A stretch of 64,000 nucleotides of DNA from Aspergillus flavus. Lineage: Eukaryota > Ascomycota > Eurotiomycetes > Eurotiales > Aspergillaceae. The notes under the pieces were generated by a model. That model had not been told where the DNA came from. It did not search any database and saw only the letters and a list, made by a program, of their open reading frames with translations. Shown one piece after another: positions 23,236-34,946 of this stretch (the stretch's first letter is position 1; every line of letters begins with the position of its first letter). The position numbers were made by a program, and so were the translations under genes. The stretch spans positions 3,844,001 to 3,908,000 of the forward strand of contig NC_092409.1 in assembly GCF_009017415.1 (NCBI RefSeq), in the 5' to 3' direction.

Positions 23236-24868
23236 ATGGCGGCCTCTCGCTCCCCAGAGCCTGTGTCAGACGGCTCTCCCGAGCTCTCTGAATCCTCAGA
23301 CGTTGAGCAAACAGAATTGCAAAATCGCGCGCCTAAAAGAAGACGTCTATCGGAGTCTTCAGTGGACTCCTACGTTGCTCCGGCGCCGCTCCCCACCCTC
23401 TCTCGTATCAAGAAGAAGGACGCAAAGGATGACAAGCCTGCCACAACCACGGAGAATGACAACCCTGTTCTGATTCGTGATGCCCTTGAAATCGGATTGC
23501 AGGATGAGGAGTCTTCGTTCAAAGCACTCAATGTTTCGCCCTGGTTGGTGGGCTCTTTGACGACTATGGCGGTTAGAAAGCCTACGGCCATTCAAAAAGC
23601 TTGTATACCGGAGATTTTGAAGGGAAGAGATTGCATTGGAGGTAGCCGGACAGGTTCAGGAAAGACAATTGCCTTTGCGGTTCCTATCTTGCAGAAATGG
23701 GCGCAAGATCCGTTTGGTATTTTCGCGGTTGTGTTAACTCCCACAAGGTACGTCGCCAGTCACTGAAATGTTTTCTTAGAGGTTACAATACTGATCGTTT
23801 CTTCTTAGAGAACTTGCGTTACAGATCTACGAACAAATTAAGGCGATCTCGGCACCACAGAGCATGAAGCCACTTCTCATCACCGGAGGAACAGATATGC
23901 GCTCCCAAGCACTCGCTCTCTCACAGCGGCCCCATGTTGTGATTGCGACTCCCGGCCGACTCGCAGACCACATCAATACATCTGGTGAAGATACGGTGTG
24001 TGGACTGAAGCGCGTCCGCATGGTCGTTCTTGATGAAGCCGATCGACTTCTGGCTCCTGGTCCGGGAAGCATGCTTCCTGATGTAGAAACCTGTCTATCT
24101 GCCCTCCCACCGTCCAGCGAACGCCAAACGCTCCTGTTCACCGCAACATTGACCCCCGAAGTGCGCGCACTCAAGTCCATGCCTCGCGCTGAGAACAAAC
24201 CGCCGGTCTTTGTTACGGAGATTTCGACCGAGAATAACGGCGCAATCCCTCCAACCCTCAAACAAACCTACCTCAAGGTCCCCATGACGCACCGCGAGGC
24301 CTTCTTACACGTGCTCTTGTCTACGGAAGGGAACTCCACTAAGCCGGCTATTATCTTCTGCAACCACACTAAGACCGCCGATCTCCTGGAACGAATGCTC
24401 CGCCGTCTTTCCCATCGAGTCACCTCACTCCACAGTCTTCTACCCCAGTCCGAACGTAACTCTAACCTAGCGCGTTTCCGTGCTTCCGCTGCCCGGATCC
24501 TGGTAGCGACCGACGTCGCGTCTCGTGGTCTGGATATCCCGTCGGTCAGTCTGGTGATCAACTTTGATGTACCGCGCAATCCGGACGACTATGTCCACCG
24601 TGTCGGTCGTACCGCCCGTGCGGGACGCCATGGTGAAGCGGTTACCCTAGTTGGGCAACGAGATGTGCAACTGGTGCTAGCGATTGAGGAGCGAGTGGAA
24701 CGGCGGATGGAGGAATGGAGTGAGGAGGGTGTCAGCATTGAAGGACGGGTGGTGCGCGGCGGCGTGCTCAAGGAAGTTGGAGAGGCTAAACGAGAAGCCT
24801 CTGGAGAGATCGAGGAGGGTCGCGACGTGTTAGGGCGGAAGCGGAATAAGCTGAAGAAGGTCCGGTAG
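23236..24868 (+). CDS. dbp8: ATP-dependent RNA helicase Dbp8 (DEAD box), 523 aa
   Basis: The exons are 23236-23747 and 23809-24868. The helicase motifs appear in order: Q-motif region ([15 protein letters not shown]), [10 protein letters not shown], Ia PTRELA (created by the splice), Ib [35 protein letters not shown] and [13 protein letters not shown]. The acidic/Ser-rich N-terminus and basic C-terminus suit a nucleolar protein. Dbp8 acts in early 40S ribosomal subunit maturation (18S pre-rRNA cleavages), stimulated in yeast by Esf2. The ATG at 23236 is preferred (AACAATGG context). An in-frame ATG at 23137 would add 33 residues with no family support that I know of. Confidence 0.94.
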
Positions 24869-27090
24869 ACGTCGTCAGAGAGGTGGATAGATTGTACATA
24901 TATCGAGGATGTCTTTATAATGATATGATTGTTCTTCAGCGATGTTTTGGTGAATTGGTCCGATTTACTTGAAGCCGGCCCAAGTAGTACTTTGCTTTTC
25001 CATTCCTACGTCTACTCTTACGCCAGGGTTAGGAGCAATCCTCGACTGGCTATCTCCGATCTACACCAGTTTGCTGTTCAGGGTACCACCAGTATGAGGG
25101 TCTCCTAGTTTGGAGGACAACGATCCAGCCATTGTCGAAATCAATTCACGTGCGGTCATCCACATGAGAGATATTTTCGAGAAGACAGTCCAGACTCAGA
25201 CTATTCCGCCAAGACTGAATAGTTGACGAACCTCTCCTGATGGCAACGTCTCGAAACGCCGTCGATAGCCCCAACCATGGTGGGAAATAGTAGGATTTAA
25301 GTTTCGGCTATTGTTGTTTCTATGGGGAATGAACATCGTATGACTGACTGGACTGTCAACGTTCACAGTGGAGCCGGTCTGTTGGTACCGCGTCGGCTGA
25401 TCCCGGTGTTTTACCTCTTCCAGACTGGACAGGAACGCCGGTTGGGAGAAAAGGGAAAGAGGATAAGTGAGATGGTATGTATGTCCTTTTAGGAGAAAGG
25501 GAGATCTCAAACCGAACCAAGTTCCAAAGTACTTACTCCTGAGACCCTGGAATGGGGAAGAATTTGCCAAGACCGAGCGAACGCCGGGAGGCACGAGAAG
25601 GTATAGGACGTGAAGTGCTATGACGGTGCATCTCCAACAGCCAAGGTCAACAGCGAGGGAGTAATTACATGAGAAGTACTACGCCGGTGGAAAACCTTGA
25701 CGGGGGTCAGGTGACAAGGAACCCTTCTCCGCGGGCAAAACGTGACTCGATTCGACGACGCCCCCAAATACTGTGAATCACAGAATACGACGTAACTCCA
25801 TCTACTCATCTCCTGGAGGCTGGCTGTCTGTTCGAACAGGGACCCTCCGGGGTCTGCAAATTCTGATCCATCGCATGACTTCGGATGCATGTCTCCAAAT
25901 CTAGCGCCCCTCTTTTTTTCCCTCTTCTCCAGGCCAGTATGATTTCCCAGAGTTTCGGATCGGCATTAGTTCGAACGGGAGCCCAGATGGGAACGAGGCA
26001 TCAAGAAGGGCTAAGCATGGGATGGGATGGGGGATGAACATCATCATTCCTCTGGCATACTTTTTTCCCCCTCTTTTGTGTTTTTCTTTTTTTTTTTTGC
26101 CCAGCCTTCGAGAATCCAGTGATCAAAGCACGTTCCAAGGAGGAAGCCATGCACTGTCACTTTGCTCGCGCTCTCCACCCGTTGCCTAGATGGGGAAACT
26201 CTAGTGACGGAGGCACTGACGAGTCTCGTTGCTGGACGGAGGGCGGATCTTCGGCAGTGTCCGACCTCTTGGGAGTGGAGCGCTGTTGGTGCCGTTGCCG
26301 AGAGTCGAGACAAATAGGAAAGAGAGGGACAAGAAGGGGGCAAAAATGAAAGAACAAGGGAAGGTAGAAGCAGGGAATAGGCAACCTCTGCATTCAAGTG
26401 AAATTACCTACCCCCCCGACAATGAGATCATGGTGTGGGCAGATTCAACTACTATATCTACTAAGTAGGTAGATCGTAAGTCGAACGGAGGATCTCGATT
26501 GAATGATGTACTTGTACCCCATGACATTTGGGAGGAAGGATTGGTCTCTAACTATGTTCCCCGGTGAGGGAGGCGATCAAAGTCAATTATATTAAAAAAG
26601 AAGAAATGGAAAAAGAAAGGAAAAGAATGTCAGACGCTGACGGGCAAATTGTATTATTTTATTTCTTTTTATTGTTAGATTGTACTCTGTAAACTAATAG
26701 TTGTCTTTTCCCCTCCATCGGTGTCCAATCAATAAAGTGGGTTTTTGTTGGCCTCGTTTTTTTTTTTTTTTTTTTGTTCTTTCTGCCTGGCTTTAACCCC
26801 AAAAGAGAAGTTTCTACGCTCGAACCGTCTGACCCTCTTTTTCTTTTCCCTTTTTTTCTGTTTTTTTCTTGGTTGGAGTTCCTCCTCTCACTCTGGTCCC
26901 GAAGCGCCTTTTCCCTTTTCTTTTTTTTTTTTTTCTTTTTTTTTTTCCCCCCCTTCTTATTAACATCCTGTTCTTTTGCCCAATTTTTTTAGTAAATAAT
27001 TTTACCTCACATCTTCCCACCCTCAGCCCCCTTCCTCCTTCTTACTTGTCTACCTTCTGGTTATCTCTTTATCCATCGTCAATTTCCTTT
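24869..27090. other. Gene-free region upstream of the bZIP gene
   Basis: I find no supportable gene. From 26,740 the plus strand becomes T/C-dominated with T-runs of 10-18, marking the likely start of the bZIP transcript leader or its core promoter. Confidence 0.4.
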
Positions 27091-27159
27091 ATGTCACTCT
27101 TTCCGCTGGCTCTCTTGCTAACTTCTGGCCTTATTCGCACGTCCCTACTAACTCCCTAG
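27091..27159 (+). promoter_or_regulatory. Upstream ORF (22 codons) in the bZIP leader
   Basis: A 22-codon frame starts MSLFPLALLLTSGLI and ends at TAG, 366 nt before the main start codon. It lies in pyrimidine-rich sequence that looks transcribed. If it is on the mRNA it could reduce or condition translation of the bZIP protein, as uORFs do for other fungal bZIP factors such as CpcA/GCN4 and HAC1-linked genes. The transcription start is not visible from sequence, so presence in the mRNA is inference. Confidence 0.35.
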
Positions 27160-27194
27160 CCGCGCGTTTCTTGCGCTTGAAGTTATCAATCACC

Positions 27195-27247
27195 CCGCCG
27201 GAAAAAATCTTGAATAATTTTTTTTTTGGATTTTATTTTTCCGGCGG
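27195..27247 (+). promoter_or_regulatory. 12-bp GC-cored inverted repeat (leader hairpin)
   Basis: The arms CCGCCGGAAAAA (27195-27206) and TTTTTCCGGCGG (27236-27247) pair perfectly around a 29-nt A/T-rich loop. It lies between the uORF and the main start of the bZIP gene and could form an RNA stem-loop in the leader. Confidence 0.5.
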
Positions 27248-27307
27248 CTACTATCAACCTTTGAGGGTTTTGTTGTGGACAAGGGCAGAAAAAAAGGAAA
27301 AGAGGGT

Positions 27308-27329
27308 AAAAAAAAAAAAAAAAAAAAAA
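27308..27329 (+). repeat. A22 homopolymer
   Basis: An uninterrupted run of 22 A, about 195 nt upstream of the bZIP start codon. It is likely length-polymorphic. Confidence 0.8.
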
Positions 27330-27524
27330 GAGGTCCGCCATCATCGGGGTCGGCACTTGGGATTGATATCAGTTACGAAATCTTTTGTTAAACATTTTCA
27401 ACTACTCTATTTCCCAAGGCCCCGTGTGTATCTCAATACACGCAAAAAGGGACACCACTTTTTTTTAACCTTTTTTTCTTGGAAGGTCAAGGGGACAGAT
27501 ATACTTCCCCTCAAATAGAATCCA

Positions 27525-29170
27525 ATGGTCTCTATGGTTGATACCTCCAATCCCAACCCAAATGACACCGCCATGGATACGGTTGTCCCTAAAACTGAAC
27601 CCGCTGTACTTGAGGGATCGATCAGTTCAGCGGTATCAACCCCCGAGGCTGAAGGCGAGATCTTAACGCAAGATGTGGCCCAGACGCAGAAACGAAAGGG
27701 TGGAAGAAAACCTGTACGTAAGATCTATTCCCTTCCCCCCTTTATTTTACCCGCCATGTGGTGTGTGTGATGGCAATCTGGGGCCCCGCATTACGGTTAT
27801 CATTATCATCGCCCATTATGTTTCTGATTCGATTGATCGCTTCTCTTATCTTTGCCCACCCCTGTACCTTTTAATTGTTTGTTTGTTTATTTATTTTTTT
27901 ATTATGTCACTTACCTATATTGGCTTATCATGTTTTTGATCTACTACCCTTATCGTTATGATCGCCCGGCTTAATCGTTTAAGCTTCTTTTAAGTTAACC
28001 TTCGTCTTAGATCTATGCGACCTCTGAGGAACGGAAGCAACGTAACCGTCAGGCCCAGGCTGCCTTCCGGGAACGTCGCACCGAGTACATCCGTCAGCTC
28101 GAGTCCACTATCAAGCGCAATGAAGAGTCCCTGCAGACCTTGCAGCAGAACCATCGCACCGCCGCCGATGAGTGTTTGATGTTGCGATATAAGAACTCCC
28201 TGTTGGAACGTATCTTACTTGAGAAAGGTTTGTCATCCTATCTTGCCCTCTGTCAAACACATCAACCAAACAGAAAAAGTAAAACGGAACATGGATTGAC
28301 CATACATAGGGATCGATGTTCAAGCAGAACTGCGCTTGAAGGCTGGCGCTCCGGGCCCGAAGCCCAACCCCATGGCGGGGAAACCCCCATCAACCTTGGA
28401 GCGCGCAGCCTTGAATCGAAATTCGGCCCAGAGGCATCCTCCTGGGATCGCACCCAAAGGAGAGCCGTTTGGAATGCCACAGCCTCGTGACGGAGCGTAT
28501 GGTATCCCCTCTCCTCAGTTTCAGGCTACGCCTCAGTCCCACGTCTCCTCGCCGTCTCATGCCAAGTCGCCCGGGTTTGCTTTCCAAGGAGCCATGTCCC
28601 CGGCTGGAGTCGACCCTCAGCAGGCTGCACAACACTCACGCCTGTCTCACTCCAGGAACCTCAGTCAAACATCGCCTCCCATGAGCGTTGCCCAGTCCGA
28701 TACCACTGACCCGAAGTCTGCTCTGTCGGGCGGTGCCGGCCCCAGAGGACCCCGTGTCGCTTCGGCATATTACCCATCGCCATTCCAAAAGCACTATGAT
28801 CAGCTTGGTAAGTCGTCTCGTTCCGACGATGCTTTGGGATAGAGCTGGTGACTAACCGTAACCTCTAGAACAAGAGTATGACGCTCAGGCCGATCTAATC
28901 GATGAGGAGCATGAGTCGTCCGTGGGCGCCTCGCCGTACGTGTCTGGCTTTAACAATGCCGCATCGGTTCCTGGCTCTCACTCCATGGGCCACCATAGTC
29001 TTCCACAATTCAATCCACATTCGGGGGAAGGATCCAATGGAGCATATAACAACACGAACCAGCTCTTGGGAAACTATGAGCCCATGCTCGATGCAGATCC
29101 CTTTGGCTTGAGTGCGAGCATGCACTTCCAGACCCCCTTCAGCTACGAACAGAATAATACTCGTCACTAA
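27525..29170 (+). CDS. AP-1-like bZIP transcription factor, 401 aa
   Basis: The exons are 27525-27713, 28011-28227, 28310-28807 and 28869-29170. Exon 2 encodes the bZIP: basic region RKQRNRQAQAAFRERRTEY, with the fungal AP-1/Pap1 signature N-x-x-A-Q-x-x-F-R, followed by a leucine-type coiled coil (LESTIKRNEESLQTLQ...LLERILLEK). The N-terminus carries a KRKGGRKP basic patch; the C-terminal half is Ser/Pro/His-rich and probably activating. I do not see the paired Cys-rich domains of Yap1/NapA, so redox control of that type is unlikely. Target genes are unknown. Intron 1 is long for the locus (297 nt) and sits just before the DNA-binding region. Confidence 0.9.
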
Positions 29171-30222
29171 ACACCACTTTCCGCTCTCTACTCTCGGTCC
29201 GATACTTCGGCTACCCCGTGTTAATTTTTTCCCCTACTTCCCTTTTATCCTTATAGTCGTCTACGATCAGTCGAGGAATTATACCCATAGGAAATAAGGA
29301 TAAGAACTGATTTTACTCTGATTCGCATCCGGCTTCGTTCTGGCATCCCTCGGCATGGCATCGGAAGACAAAAGTGATTTCAAGCATTGCCCGGCGTTTT
29401 GCGGTTGATACCATTTGCTTGTGTTGGTTGTTGATTGAAAAAGAGATGCTTGCGAGGTTTCAAAAGATAGTTTGTTGGTGTACATGATGCGCATATGTGT
29501 GAAGCTCCCGAAGGGGACTGCCGAGCAGTCTTGATTCTCTGGACATATATTGTTATGCTGGGTTATGAGGTGGCACCGCTGTTTATTTCTATTCTGTTTT
29601 TTTCTCTCTCTTTTGCTCGTCTTGTCTTTCGTGTATTGCGGTCTCAAGAAAAGAAAGGAAAAAAATTACTTCGTTGTCTATGATTTACTTGATTGGTTGA
29701 AGATGTATGTAATAATGTTACTGAAGACGTTGAGACAAGGAGGAATATGATTGGAGGAAGGATGAATACCACCTTGTACTGCTACAATAAGTACTCAGTA
29801 CTGTTCACGACATCATGGATCATCATAAGAGAAAAGAAAGTGACGTAGAGTGGCCGAGATGCCAGTTGATGTTGATCTCCTCATGATGCCATCTGCAAGC
29901 CCCGCGTGACGCCATAGCCGGGCTAAAGCCCTAGCTGTCGACCAATCACGGCACGCATACCTAAATTCGCTTAGCGAGCAAGCACACCTTACCGGATTGG
30001 GACAGAGCAACCACAAACGTTTGGCTCCAACTCCTCAAGTCATCATCCACCCGATCAACCCCCTTCCCTTAAACTCCCCATTCCATCCATTTAGGACAGG
30101 CCGGATACCTACGTCGTCTAGGTTTCTGCCTTGCTCGTCGCGTTCTCCCGCCCTTTTTTCGTATCGAATTGCTGCGATAACGGAGAGCCTTCCCCGGAAG
30201 GCCCCTCATAAAACCAGACGTC
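29171..30222. other. Intergenic between bZIP and Stm1-like genes
   Basis: It comprises the 3' flank of the bZIP gene and the promoter/leader of the Stm1-like gene (C/T-rich from about 30010). I see no gene. Confidence 0.4.
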
Positions 30223-31583
30223 ATGGCGGACGTCCGGTCCAAGGTACGTGCGAGAGAGCTTTCTACAGTGCGGGATTGGTATTCAGGAGCTACTGTTATC
30301 CCTGGCCTTTTGGATTTGGAAATCAGATCGATGGGAAAGTCAATTGGTGGGGATGAAAAGTGCTCTAGTGAAGAACTTAGGTGGTGAAGGGAGGGGAGGG
30401 GAAAAAAGAAAAAAAAAAAGTTTGAAAAAGTGAAACTGAACGCTGACGAATGTCTCATATCTAGAACCTTTACGAGCTTCTTGGTAATTTATACCCTTCC
30501 TGAGTTGCGCCCTATAGATTTGCTTTGATCTTTCATGCTACGATTGTCAACTCCGCTGTCAAGTCATTACATCATCTAACGTGCTTGCGCGATTCGCTGT
30601 TGCAGGCAATGATCCCGAGTTAGACCCCAGCAGACCCCCCGCTCCTCCCACAAAAGCTATCGACAAGCCCGCACCCCGTGTAGGCAAGCGTGACGCCCCC
30701 AAGGAGGCTCCCAGCCAGCCCCGTGCCGGCCAGAACTCTCGCCGTGGTAACTTCTCTGGCAATGAGGCCGGTATGTGATAGTCTCTTCTACTTTTCTGGC
30801 GTTATCCGGGTCTTCCGGCTAATTCCGACTCTGTATAGCTTTCCGTGACCGCAACGCTGGCCGCAACCAGAACCGCGAGAAGCCCACCGATGAGAGGGAA
30901 GGTGGTGCCCGCCGTGGCGGACGTCCCCGTGGCGACCGTCAGTCCCGCACCGGCCAGACGTAAGGCTCCCTCCCCACCCCTTTCTTGAACCAATTGCAGA
31001 CGAGGTGATTTTGCTGGAATCGTTCGAAACTGACATATGTGACACCCGCAGCGACACTGGAAAGAAGGTGAACCAGGGCTGGGGTGGCCAGAGCGGCGAG
31101 AAGGAATTGGACGATGAGCGCGCCGGTGAGAAGATCGCCCAGGCCGACGAGAACGAGCCCCAGACTCCCGCCGAGGAGGCCGAGCCTGCTGAGAAGGCCA
31201 AGTCGTATAACGACTACCTCGCTGAGAAGGCCGCTGCCGGTGACTTCAGCGCCAAGCCCGTCCGTGCCGCCAACGAGGGCACCAAGGCTGACTCCAAGTG
31301 GGCCAACGCCAAGGAATTCAAGCGTGAGGAGGACGAGAACTACATCAAGGGTTCCTCTGAAAAGGCCAAGCGTGAGAAGGCTCGCAAGGAGAAGAACATC
31401 CTTGAGGTCGACATGCGCTTTGTTGAGGCCCCCCGTGGCAACAGCGGTCCTCGTGGCCGTGGCGGCCGTGGCGGACGTGGTGCCCGTGGTGGCCGTGGCA
31501 ACGGTCCCCGTAGCGAGCGCACTGAGCGCACCGCTCCTGTCACCGTGGACGAGAAGAACTTCCCCAGCCTTGGCGGCAAATAA
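30223..31583 (+). CDS. Stm1-like ribosome/nucleic-acid-binding protein, 285 aa
   Basis: The exons are 30223-30243, 30465-30483, 30606-30770, 30839-30959 and 31052-31583. The first two coding exons are only 21 and 19 nt; together they restore MADVRSKNLYELLGNDPELDP, matching the conserved Stm1 N-terminus. The middle has the hyaluronan/mRNA-binding-family core (TDTGKKVNQGWGG), an acidic Ala/Glu-rich segment, then KSYNDYLAEKA. The C-terminus has an RGG-rich tract (RGRGGRGGRGARGGRG) and ends in DEKNFPSLGGK. Stm1 in yeast clamps inactive 80S ribosomes during stress and binds G-quadruplex and purine-triplex DNA. The codon bias is strongly C-ending, as in highly expressed genes. Confidence 0.92.
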
Positions 31584-32041
31584 ATACAGTCAGTCTCATA
31601 GCGGGGGGGTATTCTACCGGCACACCTCGACGCCGGTCCACTGAAAGGTCGAAAACGAAAAGAATCTTGAAGAAACCCTTACGATGCCTCTTCCTGGAAA
31701 GTGACGTGATATGGATTGCGGGAAATGACACGAGACGAAACCCTTCGGTCCTCGCATTTAGGTTTAAAATGGCCCCGATGTAATTTGATTTGAATGTCAA
31801 AAAATAGGAAAGTGTGAATTCAAACCAAAAAAAAAGTTCCTCTAGGAGGGATTACAGGTGAACCTGTAATTGTCTCTGTTTCTAAACCGATGATGGTAAA
31901 CGTAGCATCCTTCGTGATCACTACTAGTAAAGAGAACATATCAACACCACAAAAATCCCCAACTCCAAGCAACCAAACCCAATACCCAATTTCATACCAG
32001 TAAAATAACAATTATACCATAAATAACTCATTCTTACCCAG
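31584..32041. other. Convergent 3' region with a palindrome
   Basis: This is a 458-bp gap between two convergent genes. It contains a 9+9 bp near-perfect palindrome (ATTACAGGT, GA, ACCTGTAAT) at 31851-31870. I see nothing else. Confidence 0.4.
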
Positions 32042-32569
32042 CTACCCAACCTCCCTGACCACAAAACCGTCTTCCCCCAACTCATAAACCCCAAAAACAC
32101 CCCTCCACATCGCCACCAACCCAGCCCTAACCACCTCCATCTCCACGCCCTGAATCCCAGACACATTCCCCCGATCCCCCAGATCAATAAACCCGCCCTG
32201 ATCCAATCCCCACAGCGCCTCCTTCACCCAAACCCGACAACTCATCTCCTCCCGAAACAGCGACGAATACGCCGTCCGCGGCACATTCCCCAGACACTCC
32301 TCCAGCGCGCCCCGCAGCATCTCCACATCGTCAATGACGTCCACCTTGACGGCCGCGATGACCGGCTGCGATTGCAACTCGAGTAGATTGGCGGGCGCGC
32401 TGTTGTAGGACCAGAGTCGGCGGGGGGCTTTTTCGTCTGTGAGATCGTGTTTCGTGCCCCGGGTTAGGGGGCCGTGGGTGTTGGTTGTGTATAGGGACCA
32501 ATGGAATGTGGAGGGTGTAGAGCAGGATTGGAGGAGTATGTAGAGGGTTGAGGGGGTTAGAGTGTTCAT
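32042..32569 (-). CDS. Small protein resembling DUF6914, 175 aa
   Basis: It is a single exon. The N-terminal segment STLYILLQSCSTPSTFHWSLYTT, followed by GTKHDLTDEKAPRRLWSYN, and later CRVWVKEALWGLDQGGFIDL resemble small fungal proteins of the DUF6914 type, which share a His-Trp strand, a middle L.V.I.V.D strand and a C-x-x-WVK-x-AL helix. No biochemical function is known to me. No signal peptide or membrane segment is seen, so it is probably cytosolic. Its coding strand is unusually G-rich near the start codon and flanked by GT-rich simple sequence (32580-32760). Confidence 0.6.
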   Translation of the reverse strand: MNTLTPSTLYILLQSCSTPSTFHWSLYTTNTHGPLTRGTKHDLTDEKAPRRLWSYNSAPANLLELQSQPVIAAVKVDVIDDVEMLRGALEECLGNVPRTAYSSLFREEMSCRVWVKEALWGLDQGGFIDLGDRGNVSGIQGVEMEVVRAGLVAMWRGVFGVYELGEDGFVVREVG

Positions 32570-34946
32570 CTTTCAATACTTTCTTTTTATTTTGGATTGT
32601 GTTTGATGGGGGTGTTGTTTGGGGGTGTTGTATGGAGGTATGTATATTGAGGGTTATGAAGAGAAGTATGCTTGTAGGTAGATAGGTGGGTATAAAGATA
32701 GAAGCGTGTAGATAAGTAGGTAATAAAGGAGTGACTGGGATTCCAATTTGCTTTTTATACGGGTAGTAAGGGGCGCCTATGTGTATTCGCCGTATATCGT
32801 GACCTGGTTATTGGTCGTCTGGGGTTCTTTTCGGGTGATTTGCATAGTGGCTTGGAATGGGTGATTGTCGCTGTTTCTACACTGTAGCTGATTTGCTTGT
32901 GATTGTCTTCCTTGTGGAAGGTGAGTATGGGAGGAGATGAGGGTATTGCACTTATCTTTCTTCTTCTTTGTTTGGCTACGCCATGGTTAGAGAGGATTGC
33001 ACGGCATGCATACCATCGACAAGAATCACTTCCCACCACCTGCCAAACGGACTATAAGTCCTTCTTCCCATAGGGTCCAGGTGAAGATCGCCACACATCC
33101 TAATAGGGTTATCAGCCCCCAAGCTCTAGACGGGCCGAGCCAACATTACGATCGACAGAGCAGCTAATCCATATATTAGCCATGCACATCTGCATCTTGC
33201 TTCGGCCCTAACACTTGCCCCTCACCTTGCGTCGGCCCACCGCCATTCAGAACATTCGACTCGCCTGCTCCCCATTCAGTTGATCCTTGACGTGGGGGCT
33301 ACGGAGATAGAGGCCCCAGTAGAACTAGAACATGTCTAGACTACACCAGTCTGAAGCTTAAACTGGCTGGCTGCCGTTATCATTGTCGCGTGCCATTGTA
33401 CAATCCCAGCACTAGTGAAACGCAAATATGAACGAGCGAAAACCCAATCCTCCCTACTCAAAAATAGCAAGGCAGAACATCCTTATGGCATAAGGTTAGT
33501 GAGGAGCCGAGCCGCCTCGACGGTGGATTATGGCCATACCCACGCTGCGCGGGTGTATGGGACGGTCCAGATTAATCAAGCAAGGAGCGAATCAGGGCCA
33601 TTGGGGGCGGAGTATGCCGTGTTGCATGCGTTTGGTCATGGCATATTTGCCATTGCATGCAGGGATGGCCGCTTGAGCGCAAAGCTTCAGTCGGGGCAGC
33701 CAATCCGGCCCCAGATGGGTTTCTTTGTTTGTTTACATGCACTTGATGTGCACAGACACGGGCAGTGCGGGCGTCGCTCCTGGATTGGCAAATTATGTGA
33801 CGTTTCAGACTGTGGTCGGTTGTTCTCTGGGACAGACTTGTCTTGTCTTTTGCCTCTAGTGGGTAGGATTCCAGGTGAATGCGTGTCCTATCAGGTTGGA
33901 CGTTGTAGTGGTTCTTGTTGGGTGTCGTGGCGATGAGAGGCTATGACTGGGGAAGAGACGGTGTTTGGCTGATTATGTGGTGTGGTAATGTTAGTGGGTG
34001 AGTTCTTGATGGATCCTATGCTATGAAACTGGAGGCTGCTCGTGATTTTGATATGCGTTGGCAGGTGACTTCCATTTGTGGAAGTCGGAGTATAGCCTGG
34101 TGTCATTCAGTCTGTTGTTCTTCTACTTTCGATTATTCCTCACCCTCCTAGTCTTGACTACGATCAGTTGATCACTATGTCTTTTCGGCCTGTCTACGAA
34201 TTTCAGACCTGACTCTTTCACATGCCTCATCAGAAACACATCAGGTTCAGATTGAATCAGCCTGAAACCCAGGATATCCCCCGAAACTCCACCACCACAA
34301 ACTATATATAGAAAAAGAACCTACATCCAGACCTGCGGTGCGAGCCATGAACCGACAAAGGATTATCAAGAGTCTCAAAGATCTGAAACAAACGAAACAT
34401 GAGCCAACGGGCATAAAAGGTAGGCTCCCACAGCCTTCCGATTATACTTTAATAGCCTCAAACAACTCCCTGGTGACCCGTCTAGTTGAAGTCTGATCAA
34501 AAATCCAGACTCTAGTTCGACGCTGTGGCGGCGCCAGGTTTTGTGGAAGAGATATCCAATCAAAATATATCTGTTTTGTTCCAGGTCTGTTATGGGTTCT
34601 TTTTGGCCACATTGAGGTAGAGCAGATTAGGCTAACCTGGCTCTTCTCTAGTCCTAGATATGCGCTGTGGACTTCTCATATTGGGAAGCATACAATATCT
34701 ATGATGCATTGCTGTTGGTAAGTATACGAACAATACTGAGCAACGAACAGTGACCATGGCAGATGAGTGATCAATATGCGAGCAGTTGCAGTAGACCCTT
34801 TGAAATTTATATACGTATCTTGTCGCCTTCTTACATAGCTTTGGTCAATATCAAAGGTGCTATGCTTCATCTCTCCAAACTTTACCAGCTCTTACCAACC
34901 CTTCACATACACCGATTAGATAGGATATATACACGAATCCAAAAGA
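32570..34946. other. Gene-free region
   Basis: I read both strands and find only short frames. The longest (33415-33936, plus) shows no family resemblance and has weak coding character. No tRNA, repeat or transposon remnant is evident. Confidence 0.4.

Noticed and set aside
25196..25890. Adjacent minus-strand frames of 132 and 90 codons
   Set aside because: They could not be joined with plausible splice sites, and neither resembles a known family.
33415..33936. 173-codon plus-strand frame
   Set aside because: No domain, poor coding character and no partner exons; probably chance.
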